A DNA stretch of 64,000 bases from Clostridia bacterium (GTDB lineage: Bacteria > Bacillota > Clostridia > Christensenellales > UBA3700): positions 101,896 to 165,895 of the forward strand of contig JAIEDA010000030.1 in NCBI GenBank assembly GCA_029068165.1, read 5' to 3'. The notes beneath the pieces were generated by a model that was not told where the DNA came from, searched no databases, and saw only the letters and a list, made by a program, of their open reading frames with translations. The stretch's first letter is position 1. Each line of letters opens with the position of its first letter. Shown one piece after another: positions 18,247 through 26,714 of this stretch. A program made the position numbers and the translations under genes.

Positions 18247-19635
18247 ATGGCAAAAATGTGGCAGGGCAGGTTTAAAAAAGAACTCGATAGCAAAGTCAAC
18301 GACTTCAACTCGTCGATTTCTTTCGATAGCAGGATGTATAAACACGATATTCAAGGCAGTATCGTTCACGTTAATATGCTCGGAAAACAGGGTATAATTG
18401 ATGAAAAAGACAGCAAAGCGATCGCTAAGGAACTTGCTAAAATTTACGACGATATAGCGAGCGGAAGTTTGGAAATCGATTCGACCGCCGAAGATATTCA
18501 CATGTTCGTCGAGCAGGTTCTCACCGAACGGCTTGGCGATTTGGGCAAAAAACTGCATACCGCTAGAAGCCGTAACGACCAAGTCGCTCTCGACTTGAGA
18601 ATGTACTTGCGCGAAGAGATAGATACTATCGTCGGTATGATCAAAAACCTTATCGCAGTGTTGGTCAAGAAAGCCGAGGAAAATATCAATACTGTTATGC
18701 CGGGTTATACGCACCTGCAAAGGGCGCAACCCATCACTTTTGCGCATCACTTGATGGCGTACGCGGAGATGTTCAAGAGGGATATGGTAAGGATGTTCAA
18801 CTGCTATGACCTTATGAACGAGTGTCCGCTTGGCTCGGGCGCGCTTGCGACTACCACTTATCCGATAGATAGAGAGTACACAGCTGAATTTCTTGGATTT
18901 GCAAAGCCTATGGATAACTCTCTTGACGGCGTGAGCGACAGGGATTATTGTATCGAACTTGCAAACGCTATCGCTATATGTATGATGCATTTGTCAAGAC
19001 TTTCCGAGGAAGTCGTGCTTTGGAGCAGTTGGGAGTTTAAGTTCATAGAGCTTGACGACGCGTATTCAACGGGTTCGAGCATAATGCCTCAAAAGAAGAA
19101 TCCCGATATTTGCGAACTGATAAGAGGCAAGACAGGAAGAAGTATCGGCAACGTTACGGCGTTACTTTCTATGATGAAAGGCTTGCCGCTTGCGTACAAC
19201 AAGGATATGCAAGAGGATAAAGAGGCAATATTTGACAGCGTGGACACTGTCAAGCTGTGTCTTTCTACGCTTGCGCCTATGCTAGATACAATGACGGTAA
19301 ATAAAACGAATATGGCCAACGCTGGCAAGAAAGGCTTTATCAACGCCACCGACTGCGCGGACTATCTCGTCAAGAAAGGTTTGCCGTTTAGGGACGCGTA
19401 CAAGATAAGCGGAACGCTAGTCGGGATATGCGTTGACAAGGGAATAGGGCTTGACGAATTGCCGCTTGACGAGTACAAAAAACTTAGCGACAAGTTTGAT
19501 AAAGACGTATACGATGCTATATCTCTTGAAAGGTGCGTAAGCGAGAGAAAAGTTCTCGGAGGACCTGCTCCGCAAGCGGTTAAGGAGCATATACGAAAAA
19601 TTAAAGAAACCGTATTAAAGGAAGAAGATGAATAA
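18247..19635 (+). CDS. argH: Argininosuccinate lyase
   Basis: Splits argininosuccinate into arginine and fumarate. The 462-residue product has WQGRFKKELD at the N-terminus, HTARSRNDQVALDLR, GYTHLQRAQP, and the mobile catalytic loop GSSIMPQKKNPD with the active-site serine. It ends inside the start region of argC (8-nt overlap), so the two are translationally linked. The start follows AAAGGA. Confidence 0.97.
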   Translation: MAKMWQGRFKKELDSKVNDFNSSISFDSRMYKHDIQGSIVHVNMLGKQGIIDEKDSKAIAKELAKIYDDIASGSLEIDSTAEDIHMFVEQVLTERLGDLGKKLHTARSRNDQVALDLRMYLREEIDTIVGMIKNLIAVLVKKAEENINTVMPGYTHLQRAQPITFAHHLMAYAEMFKRDMVRMFNCYDLMNECPLGSGALATTTYPIDREYTAEFLGFAKPMDNSLDGVSDRDYCIELANAIAICMMHLSRLSEEVVLWSSWEFKFIELDDAYSTGSSIMPQKKNPDICELIRGKTGRSIGNVTALLSMMKGLPLAYNKDMQEDKEAIFDSVDTVKLCLSTLAPMLDTMTVNKTNMANAGKKGFINATDCADYLVKKGLPFRDAYKISGTLVGICVDKGIGLDELPLDEYKKLSDKFDKDVYDAISLERCVSERKVLGGPAPQAVKEHIRKIKETVLKEEDE

Positions 19636-20665
19636 GTTTAAAATAGGTATAATAGGCGCTACGGGATACGCGGGCGTGGAGCTTGTAAGGTTGTTGCTTT
19701 CACATCCGTATGCGGAAATAACCGCCGTATCGTCGATGAGCTACGAGGGTAAGAAGATCAGCGAAGTCTATCCCAACCTCAAAGAAGTTTGCGATATGCA
19801 GCTTAGAAACGACGATATAGTCGATCTATGCGACGTTGTTTTTACTTCGCTTCCGCACGGACTCAGCGAAAAGTTTGCTAAAAAGTGCGTGGAAAAGGGA
19901 GTTAAAATGATCGACCTAGGCGCCGACTTTAGGCTGGACGACGGCGAAGAGTACGCTAAATGGTACGGCAAAAAATACGAAGAAGAGCAGCTTCACTCTA
20001 AGTCGCTGTACTGTATTCCCGAACTTCATAGGTCGCAGTACAAAAATCAGCCTATCATAGGCAATCCCGGCTGTTATCCCACTAGCGTAGCATTGGGTTT
20101 GGCGCCGTCGATAAAGAGCGGACTGGTCAAGGAAAATACTGTCGTGATAGACTCGAAGTCGGGCGTTACGGGCGCGGGAAGAGGTCTTGCGGACAATACG
20201 CATTATCCCAACTGCAACGAGGCTTTTTCGCCTTACAAGGTTGCAAGTCACAGGCATACTCCCGAAATAGAGCAAACGCTGTCCAAACTGCAAGGTAAAA
20301 AAGTCAACGTGACTTTTGTTCCGCACTTGCTTCCCGTCAACAGGGGAATCGTGTCGACTATCTATTATTCGGCGGATAAAAAGATTGACGCGAAAGCTCT
20401 TCACGAGATTTATAAAGAGTTTTATAAGGACGAAAAGTTTGTAAGAATTTGCGAACTGGGAGAAGTTGCAAACCTGCGCAACGTCAAGTACTCCAACTAT
20501 TGCGATATATCGTTGCACTACGACGAGCATACCGGGAGAGTCATCATCGTGTCGACCATAGACAATATGGTAAAAGGCGCGGCAGGTCAGGCAATACAAA
20601 ATATGAATATATTATTTGGGCTCGACGAGGCGTGCGGACTGAATTACGTTCCGCCTGCGTTTTGA
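19628..20665 (+). CDS. argC: N-acetyl-gamma-glutamyl-phosphate reductase
   Basis: NADPH-dependent reduction of N-acetylglutamyl phosphate to the semialdehyde. The 345-residue protein starts IGIIGATGYAGVELVRLL (nucleotide-binding fold) and contains the catalytic cysteine in GNPGCYPTSV, the VTGAGRG loop and SHRHTPEIEQ. Length is normal. The ATG overlaps argH by 8 nt and uses an AAGGA inside argH. Confidence 0.96.
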   Translation: MNKFKIGIIGATGYAGVELVRLLLSHPYAEITAVSSMSYEGKKISEVYPNLKEVCDMQLRNDDIVDLCDVVFTSLPHGLSEKFAKKCVEKGVKMIDLGADFRLDDGEEYAKWYGKKYEEEQLHSKSLYCIPELHRSQYKNQPIIGNPGCYPTSVALGLAPSIKSGLVKENTVVIDSKSGVTGAGRGLADNTHYPNCNEAFSPYKVASHRHTPEIEQTLSKLQGKKVNVTFVPHLLPVNRGIVSTIYYSADKKIDAKALHEIYKEFYKDEKFVRICELGEVANLRNVKYSNYCDISLHYDEHTGRVIIVSTIDNMVKGAAGQAIQNMNILFGLDEACGLNYVPPAF

Positions 20666-20678
20666 GAAAGAGGTATCT

Positions 20679-21896
20679 ATGAAAAAGGTTTCGGGCGGCG
20701 TATGCGTTGCCAAAGGTTTTAAGGCAAACGGTATACATTGCGGTATAAGAAAGAATAAGGATAAACCCGATTTGGCGCTTATCGTCAGCGAGGTCGATTG
20801 CGCCGTAGCTGGCGTATATACGCAAAACAAGGTCAAAGGCTCGCCTATTATCGTTACGAGGAAAAACATTGCCGACGGGGTTGCGAGAGCTGTTATTTGC
20901 AATAGCGGCAACGCGAACACTTGCAACGCCGACGGAGAAGAAAAGGCTATGCAAATGTGCAAACTCGTCGAAGAGCATACCGGTATAAAAGCCGACGACG
21001 TAGTCGTAGCTTCAACGGGAGTTATTGGACAAACGTTGGATATTAAGCCTATCGCCGACGGTATGAAATCGCTCGTCGAAGGTCTTAGCGCCGACGGGGG
21101 AAGCCGTAAAGCGGCAAGGGCTATAATGACTACCGATACCAAATTGAAAGAGAGAGCGTATTCGTTCAAGCTTGGCGATAAGGATTGCCGTATCGGCGGA
21201 ATCGCCAAGGGTAGCGGTATGATACACCCCAATATGGCGACTATGCTTTGCTTTATAACTACCGACGCGAATATCACTTCTCAAATGCTTAGCGAGGCTC
21301 TTAAGAAAATCGTAAAAGACACGTTCAATATGGTAAGCGTCGACGGGGATACTTCGACCAACGATATGGTTACGGTAATGGCGTCGGGACTTGCCGGCAA
21401 CGAGCTGATTGACAAAAACGACGCGCAGTACAAAGAATTTTGCAACGCGCTCAAAAAAGTGATGAGAGAACTCTCCAAGGATATCGCCAAAGACGGCGAG
21501 GGCGCTACTAAACTCATAGAATGTCGCGTAACAAAAGCTAAAGGCGGTAAAATGGCGAGAGCAATCGCTAAGTCCGTCGTTACGTCGTCGCTCGTCAAAG
21601 CCGCGCTATTTGCAGCCGACGCGAATTGGGGTAGAATACTGTGCGCTATCGGCTATACCGACGAAAAGTTTGACATAACGAAAATCGACGTCGACCTTAA
21701 GTCCAAAGTAGGCACTATCGCAGTTTGTCGCGACGGCGTAGGAGTGGAGTTTGACGAACAAGCGGCTCACTCTATTTTGAGCGAGGACGAAGTGGTTATC
21801 AGTATCAACTGCAACCAAGGCGGCGCAAAAGCCGTAGCTTGGGGTTGCGACTTGACTTATGAATACGTAAGAATAAACGCGGACTACCGCACTTGA
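20679..21896 (+). CDS. argJ: Glutamate N-acetyltransferase / amino-acid acetyltransferase (ArgJ)
   Basis: Transfers the acetyl group from N-acetylornithine to glutamate, recycling it; some ArgJ proteins also use acetyl-CoA. The 405-residue precursor has the self-cleavage site in KGSGMIHPNMATMLC, where the Thr becomes the N-terminal nucleophile of the beta chain, and the downstream SVDGDTSTNDMV and ANWGRILCAIGY motifs. With argJ present the pathway is cyclic, and no argA or argE is needed. Lies 13 nt after argC. Confidence 0.95.
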   Translation: MKKVSGGVCVAKGFKANGIHCGIRKNKDKPDLALIVSEVDCAVAGVYTQNKVKGSPIIVTRKNIADGVARAVICNSGNANTCNADGEEKAMQMCKLVEEHTGIKADDVVVASTGVIGQTLDIKPIADGMKSLVEGLSADGGSRKAARAIMTTDTKLKERAYSFKLGDKDCRIGGIAKGSGMIHPNMATMLCFITTDANITSQMLSEALKKIVKDTFNMVSVDGDTSTNDMVTVMASGLAGNELIDKNDAQYKEFCNALKKVMRELSKDIAKDGEGATKLIECRVTKAKGGKMARAIAKSVVTSSLVKAALFAADANWGRILCAIGYTDEKFDITKIDVDLKSKVGTIAVCRDGVGVEFDEQAAHSILSEDEVVISINCNQGGAKAVAWGCDLTYEYVRINADYRT

Positions 21897-21907
21897 TTGG
21901 AGGTTAT

Positions 21908-22774
21908 ATGAGCGATTTGGAATTGGAATGCGCAAAACAGGCTGAAGTGCTCGTCAGCGCATTGCCCTATATACAAAAGTACAACGATAAAATCATAGTA
22001 GTCAAATACGGCGGCAACGCTATGCTCAACGAGGATTTGAAAAAAGCCGTTATGAACGACATCGCTCTTCTTTCGCTTGTCGGAATAAAGGTCGTACTCG
22101 TGCACGGCGGCGGACCGGAAATCAACGATATGCTAAAGCGCGTCGGCAAGGAGAGCAAGTTTATAAACGGCTTGCGTTATACTGACGACGAAACAGCCGA
22201 AATCGTGCAAATGGTACTTGCGGGCAAGGTCAACAAGGACCTCGTCAAACTTCTTTCAAGCGTCGGCGGAAAGGCGGTCGGTTTTTGCGGTATCGACGGC
22301 AATATAATCACCGCTAAGAAAAAAGTCGGGGAAGTCGATTTGGGCAACGTGGGCGAAATCGTTGACGTAGACGTTGACCCGATACTCGTGACGCTTGAAA
22401 ACGATTATATACCTATAATAGCGACAGTAGCGAGCGGCGAAGACGGAAAGATTTACAACATCAACGCCGACACTGCGGCTGCGGCTATAGCTGCGGCTCT
22501 TCACGCCGAAAACTTAGTTCTTATGACGGATATTCGAGGCTTGCTTATGAATAAGGACGACGAAAGCACTTTGATAAGCGAGATAAAGGTCAGCGAAGTG
22601 CCCAAACTCGTCAAGAAAGGCGTAATCAGCGGCGGTATGATACCAAAAATAGATTGCGTTGTCGAAGCCGTTAGAAGAGGCGTTAGTCAAGCGGTCATAA
22701 TAGACGGCAGGATCAAACATTCTATTATTATGGATATGCTGACCGACAAGGGAGTCGGTACTCTTATAAAGTAG
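21908..22774 (+). CDS. argB: Acetylglutamate kinase
   Basis: Phosphorylates N-acetylglutamate. The 288-residue product has VVKYGGNAM, VHGGGPEIN, and the GGMIPKI segment near the C-terminus typical of the family. It carries the N-terminal helix (LECAKQAEVLVSALPYIQKY) associated with arginine-sensitive, hexameric enzymes, so feedback inhibition is likely. The ATG at 21908 follows GGAGG; an upstream TTG in frame overlaps the end of argJ and lacks a ribosome site. Confidence 0.95.
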   Translation: MSDLELECAKQAEVLVSALPYIQKYNDKIIVVKYGGNAMLNEDLKKAVMNDIALLSLVGIKVVLVHGGGPEINDMLKRVGKESKFINGLRYTDDETAEIVQMVLAGKVNKDLVKLLSSVGGKAVGFCGIDGNIITAKKKVGEVDLGNVGEIVDVDVDPILVTLENDYIPIIATVASGEDGKIYNINADTAAAAIAAALHAENLVLMTDIRGLLMNKDDESTLISEIKVSEVPKLVKKGVISGGMIPKIDCVVEAVRRGVSQAVIIDGRIKHSIIMDMLTDKGVGTLIK

Positions 22775-22851
22775 GCAACCGACTGTCTAAACCGTCGCTC
22801 TAAGCGTAGTCGAGGGGCGATCTTGACAATATATTGAAAAAGGAAACCAAT

Positions 22852-24018
22852 ATGAAAAGCGTTAAAGACATAGACAAAAATTACGTGATGAACACTTACA
22901 ACCGCTACGACTTGGAAATCGTAGAGGGTATGGGCGTCAACTGCTATGACGTCGACGGCAAGGAATATATTGACTTGTCGGCGGGAATCGGCGTGAACAG
23001 CTTGGGATTTTGCGAAATGGGTTGGGTTGCAAGCGTAACTCAACAGGTTTGCAAACTCAATCATACGAGCAATTTGTTCTACTCTCAGCCTTGCGCCTTG
23101 CTTGCAAAAGCGCTGTGCGAAAAGACGGGGTATAAGAAAGTATTCTTCTCCAACTCGGGAGCGGAGGCGAACGAGGGCGCGATCAAACTCGCAAGAAAGT
23201 ATTCGTTTGACAAATACGGCGGCGACAGGAACAAAGTTATCACGCTTGTCAACTCCTTCCACGGCAGGACGATTTCCACGCTTGCCGCTACGGGGCAGGA
23301 CGTATTCCACAACTATTTCTTCCCGTTCACCGAAGGTTTTGTTTACGCTAAAGCCAACGACTTACAAAGCGTGGAAAAGCTTGCGGACAATAGCGTTTGC
23401 GCGATTATGATAGAGCTTATACAGGGCGAGGGCGGAGTTATAGCTTTGGATAAGGAGTTTGTCAAAGGCGTAGCTAAGCTTTGCAAAGAAAAGGATATAC
23501 TGTTTATTGTCGACGAAGTGCAAACGGGCGTAGGCAGGACGGGAAAATTTCTTGCCAGCGAGTATTTCAATATCACGCCCGATATAACCACTCTTGCCAA
23601 AGGCCTTGGAGGCGGACTTCCGATAGGCGCGGTTCTTGCGGGCGAGAAATGCGAAAGCGTATTAGGTTTTTCGGCGCACGGTTCGACGTTCGGCGGCAAT
23701 CCTATAGTTTGCGCGGGCGGCAATTACGTACTTGCTAGAATGGACGACGATTTTCTCTTCTCCGTTGAACAAAAAGGCGAATACTTCAAGGAAAAGTTGG
23801 AACAAATCGACGAAATAGAAAGCGTGTCGGGTATGGGACTAATGATGGGTCTAAAACTCAAGACCAAGAAATCTTTAGACGTCGTAAAAGAGGGTATAAA
23901 GAGAGGAGTAATAATGCTTACGGCCAAGGAAAAAGTCCGTCTTCTTCCTCCGCTTACAATTACTTACGACGAAATCGACAAGGCGGTTGCAATAATCAAA
24001 TCGGTTTTGAACGATTGA
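22852..24018 (+). CDS. argD: Acetylornithine aminotransferase
   Basis: PLP-dependent class III aminotransferase that converts the semialdehyde to N-acetylornithine. Features include NSGAEANEGAIKLAR, the HGRT loop, the DEVQTGVGRTGK cofactor region and the PLP-binding lysine in TLAKGLGGGLPIGA. The product from the ATG at 22852 is 388 residues; this start has AAAGGA upstream, unlike the in-frame TTG 18 nt earlier. The 77-nt gap from argB contains no promoter I can recognise. Confidence 0.95.
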   Translation: MKSVKDIDKNYVMNTYNRYDLEIVEGMGVNCYDVDGKEYIDLSAGIGVNSLGFCEMGWVASVTQQVCKLNHTSNLFYSQPCALLAKALCEKTGYKKVFFSNSGAEANEGAIKLARKYSFDKYGGDRNKVITLVNSFHGRTISTLAATGQDVFHNYFFPFTEGFVYAKANDLQSVEKLADNSVCAIMIELIQGEGGVIALDKEFVKGVAKLCKEKDILFIVDEVQTGVGRTGKFLASEYFNITPDITTLAKGLGGGLPIGAVLAGEKCESVLGFSAHGSTFGGNPIVCAGGNYVLARMDDDFLFSVEQKGEYFKEKLEQIDEIESVSGMGLMMGLKLKTKKSLDVVKEGIKRGVIMLTAKEKVRLLPPLTITYDEIDKAVAIIKSVLND

Positions 24019-24076
24019 TAAGACTAAAAAGCAAATAAAAAATAACAATCTATAAACAACGCAACAAAGAGGAATT

Positions 24077-24982
24077 ATGAAACATTTATTGAAACTGTTG
24101 GATCTAAGCGAGGGAGAAATATTAGACATACTCAATCTCGCCGACCAACTCAAATACGAAAAAAAACACGGCATCGAACACCACTTGCTCAAGGGCAAGA
24201 CTTTGGGTATGATTTTCCAAAAGTCGTCTACGCGTACCCGCGTATCTTTTGAAACGGGTATGTATCAGCTCGGCGGTCAAGCGCTTTTCTTGAGCTCAAG
24301 AGATTTGCAAATAGGAAGGGGCGAGCCTGTGGACGATACGGCGAAAGTACTTTCAAGATACCTCGACGGTATTATGATAAGGACGTTTGCCCAACAAGAA
24401 GTCGAGGACTTGGCGAAATACGGTTCTATTCCCGTTATAAACGGCTTGACCGACTTTGCTCATCCTTGCCAAGTGCTTGCCGACCTTATGACTATAAGAG
24501 AGTACAAGGGCGAGTTTGACAATCTAAAACTCGCGTTTGTCGGCGACGGCAACAATATGGCAAACTCGCTAATCGTCGGCTGTCTAAAAGTTGGGATGAG
24601 CGTAGCGATCGCTTGCCCCAAAAGTCATCGTCCCGACAACGGCGTGCTAGAATTTGCAAAGGCTTATCCCGATAAGTTCTTATTGACCGACGACGTTTTA
24701 GAAGCGTGCAAAAACGCCGACGTGCTTTATACCGACGTATGGGCGTCTATGGGACAAGAAGGCGAAGCGGAAGAGAGAAAGAAAGCGTTTAAGGATTATC
24801 AAATCAACGCAAAGACTTTGGGCGTAGCCAACAAAGACGCTATGGTTTTACACTGCTTGCCCGCGCATAGAGGCGAGGAAATCACAGCTGAAGTTATTGA
24901 CGCGCATCAAGAGATTTTCGACGAGGCGGAAAACCGCTTGCACGCTCAAAAAGCCGTGCTAGTCAAACTCTTGGCGGACTAA
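24077..24982 (+). CDS. argF: Ornithine carbamoyltransferase
   Basis: Carbamoyl phosphate plus ornithine gives citrulline. The 301-residue product has the carbamoyl-phosphate motif SSTRTRVSFE, GRGEPVDDTAKVLSRY, the HPCQVLADLMT stretch and the HCLPAHRGEEI ornithine-site loop. The presence of argG and argH makes the anabolic role clear. It completes the operon. Its stop codon overlaps the next start by one base (TAATG). Confidence 0.96.
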   Translation: MKHLLKLLDLSEGEILDILNLADQLKYEKKHGIEHHLLKGKTLGMIFQKSSTRTRVSFETGMYQLGGQALFLSSRDLQIGRGEPVDDTAKVLSRYLDGIMIRTFAQQEVEDLAKYGSIPVINGLTDFAHPCQVLADLMTIREYKGEFDNLKLAFVGDGNNMANSLIVGCLKVGMSVAIACPKSHRPDNGVLEFAKAYPDKFLLTDDVLEACKNADVLYTDVWASMGQEGEAEERKKAFKDYQINAKTLGVANKDAMVLHCLPAHRGEEITAEVIDAHQEIFDEAENRLHAQKAVLVKLLAD

Positions 24983-25674
24983 TGATTTTACTTAAGGATA
25001 ACGCATATAAAAGTTACGCTCTTTGCCAAATGCAAGAAGCCGACTTTTTGACGGTCAAGAGTTTTCTTGATACGCAGCGAGATAAGCTCGACAAGATAGA
25101 GTTCTTCTATCCCTATAAGGACGCGGAACTCAAAGCCGTATTGGAAGACGGAACTTTTTGGGGTTTGATTGACGGCGGCAAGCTTATCGCGACGTTTGCT
25201 ATAGATACTGACGAGGAGTATGCTCGCGATATTGCGAATATAATCAACTCCTGCGGCGGCGAAATGTTAGTCGAGAAGGCGTACGAGAGTTCGGGTCTTA
25301 TGGTCGACGAGGATTATAGAGGTCAAGGCATTGCCGGTTTTCTTATGAAGACGGCAGTAGCCGAAGCGGAGAAGAAAGGGATAGATATTTGCGGAGTGGT
25401 GCATACTCTCAACTACCTTAGTATGACGACGTTCTTCTCGCAATCGTTTGAGCTAAGAGGCGTTTGGCGTATGAGCGACGGATACGATTTCGTCTATTTG
25501 CTAAAGCGTAGCGGCGAAGCGACTTTAATAAATAAAGATAGTATAGTAAATAAAGATAGTATAGTTTACGCTTCTCTAGGCGATACGCAACTTCATAGGG
25601 AATTGCTGTCTAAGGGATATTGCGGAATAACTTGCGACAAGGAGAAAATAGGTTTTGTATATGGAAAACATTGA
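24982..25674 (+). CDS. GNAT-family N-acetyltransferase
   Basis: Probable acetyl-CoA-dependent acetyltransferase of unknown substrate. The 230-residue product shows the acetyl-CoA binding motif A in SSGLMVDEDYRGQGIAGFLM and a following alpha/beta stretch. It is translationally coupled to argF, so its substrate might relate to arginine metabolism, but nothing in the sequence proves that. Near the C-terminus an 18-bp tandem duplication (25531-25566) repeats the six residues NKDSIV in frame. Confidence 0.82.
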   Translation: MILLKDNAYKSYALCQMQEADFLTVKSFLDTQRDKLDKIEFFYPYKDAELKAVLEDGTFWGLIDGGKLIATFAIDTDEEYARDIANIINSCGGEMLVEKAYESSGLMVDEDYRGQGIAGFLMKTAVAEAEKKGIDICGVVHTLNYLSMTTFFSQSFELRGVWRMSDGYDFVYLLKRSGEATLINKDSIVNKDSIVYASLGDTQLHRELLSKGYCGITCDKEKIGFVYGKH

Positions 25675-26119
25675 TAGAAAAAAGAAAGCGTACGATTTGT
25701 TTAAACAAGGGTACAACTGCGCGCAGTCCGTCGTAGTCGCGTTTGAGGATGTACTAGATTTGGACAGGCAAACTCTTCTCAACGTTTCGGTAGGATTCGG
25801 CGGCGGTTTCGGCAGGACGAGAAATCTTTGCGGAGCGGTCAGCGCCATCGCTATAGTATTGGGACTTTATCTACCTCATTCCGACAAGCCTATGGAGGAT
25901 AAAGCCAATATTTATAAGCATATCCAAAATCTAAGCGAGGAGTTTAAAAAACGCAACGCAAGCGATAATTGCGGAGAACTTCTTAAGAACGTGAAAAACC
26001 TCACGTCAGGTTACGAGCCTCAAGTAAGAGACGAGGAGTATTATAAAATGCGCCCTTGTATCAAATTTGTCTTGGATTCCGTTGAAATTCTTGATAATTT
26101 CATTAACAACGTAGATTAA
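25661..26119 (+). CDS. C_GCAxxG_C_C family protein
   Basis: Member of a family defined by spaced cysteines and glycines, thought to be redox-related; the function is unproven. The motif is visible as GYNCAQSV, GFGGGFGRTRNLCGAVSA, a DNCGELL cysteine and a final MRPC. Length is 152 residues from the ATG at 25661, which lies inside the end of the GNAT gene (14-nt overlap). It ends the arginine operon read-out. Confidence 0.85.
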   Translation: MENIDRKKKAYDLFKQGYNCAQSVVVAFEDVLDLDRQTLLNVSVGFGGGFGRTRNLCGAVSAIAIVLGLYLPHSDKPMEDKANIYKHIQNLSEEFKKRNASDNCGELLKNVKNLTSGYEPQVRDEEYYKMRPCIKFVLDSVEILDNFINNVD

Positions 26120-26250
26120 TGCGTTTGAGCATATTTTATAATATTTTGTATTTATTCAACTTTGTTCCGCTACGCTTAGTCGACGATTAGGTTAGTTGAG
26201 TCAATAAGACGATTTCGATTAAAAGGGATAATTTTCCGCATACTATACGT

Positions 26251-26628
26251 ATGCTGTGGGTAATACGGAATGTATTTAGAATAGTCGGGAATTTTTATTG
26301 GAAAATTTTCGGCGGTTTTTTCCTATCCTTGCTTTGGTATGCGGTCGGAACGGTTTTGCTATTTTCGGTCGTAGGTTTTCCGCTGTCGGTAGAATGTTTT
26401 AGAATAGGCTGGCTCAACTACAAGCCTTTCGGCAAAAGCGTTGCGCTGATTTTTGATAGACCTATAATCTCCTTGCTGTGGTTGATCACTTTCGGTTGGG
26501 TCATAGGCGTTATTAGTCTTGTCAACGCGATTTTCTCCTGCTTGACCGTCGTGGGGTTGCCACTAGTGGGGCAGTGGGTCAAGGTGTGCAGGTTGGCGTT
26601 TTTCCCTTTTTGCAGCGTATGGAAATAA
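26251..26628 (+). CDS. YccF-family inner membrane protein
   Basis: Small membrane protein (125 residues) of the YccF/DUF307 family. It has two hydrophobic hairpins and the family's glycine/proline pattern (VVGFPLSVECF and VVGLPLVGQWVK). The role of the family is unknown. No clear ribosome site precedes the ATG, and a TACTAT hexamer ends only 4 nt before it, so initiation may be leaderless or the start may differ. Confidence 0.75.
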   Translation: MLWVIRNVFRIVGNFYWKIFGGFFLSLLWYAVGTVLLFSVVGFPLSVECFRIGWLNYKPFGKSVALIFDRPIISLLWLITFGWVIGVISLVNAIFSCLTVVGLPLVGQWVKVCRLAFFPFCSVWK

Positions 26629-26657
26629 TTGATTTTAAGAGAAAACGCAAGAAAACA

Positions 26658-26691
26658 TTGCGTTAATTTTATTATAATGGTATAATTATAC
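26658..26691 (+). promoter_or_regulatory. Promoter of the beta-galactosidase gene with palindromic -10 region
   Basis: TTGCGT, 17 nt, TATAAT. The -10 box lies in a perfect 12-bp palindrome GTATAATTATAC (26680-26691), a possible repressor site. Confidence 0.65.
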
Positions 26692-26714
26692 AAACCAAAC
26701 TTTTGGAGATTTGT

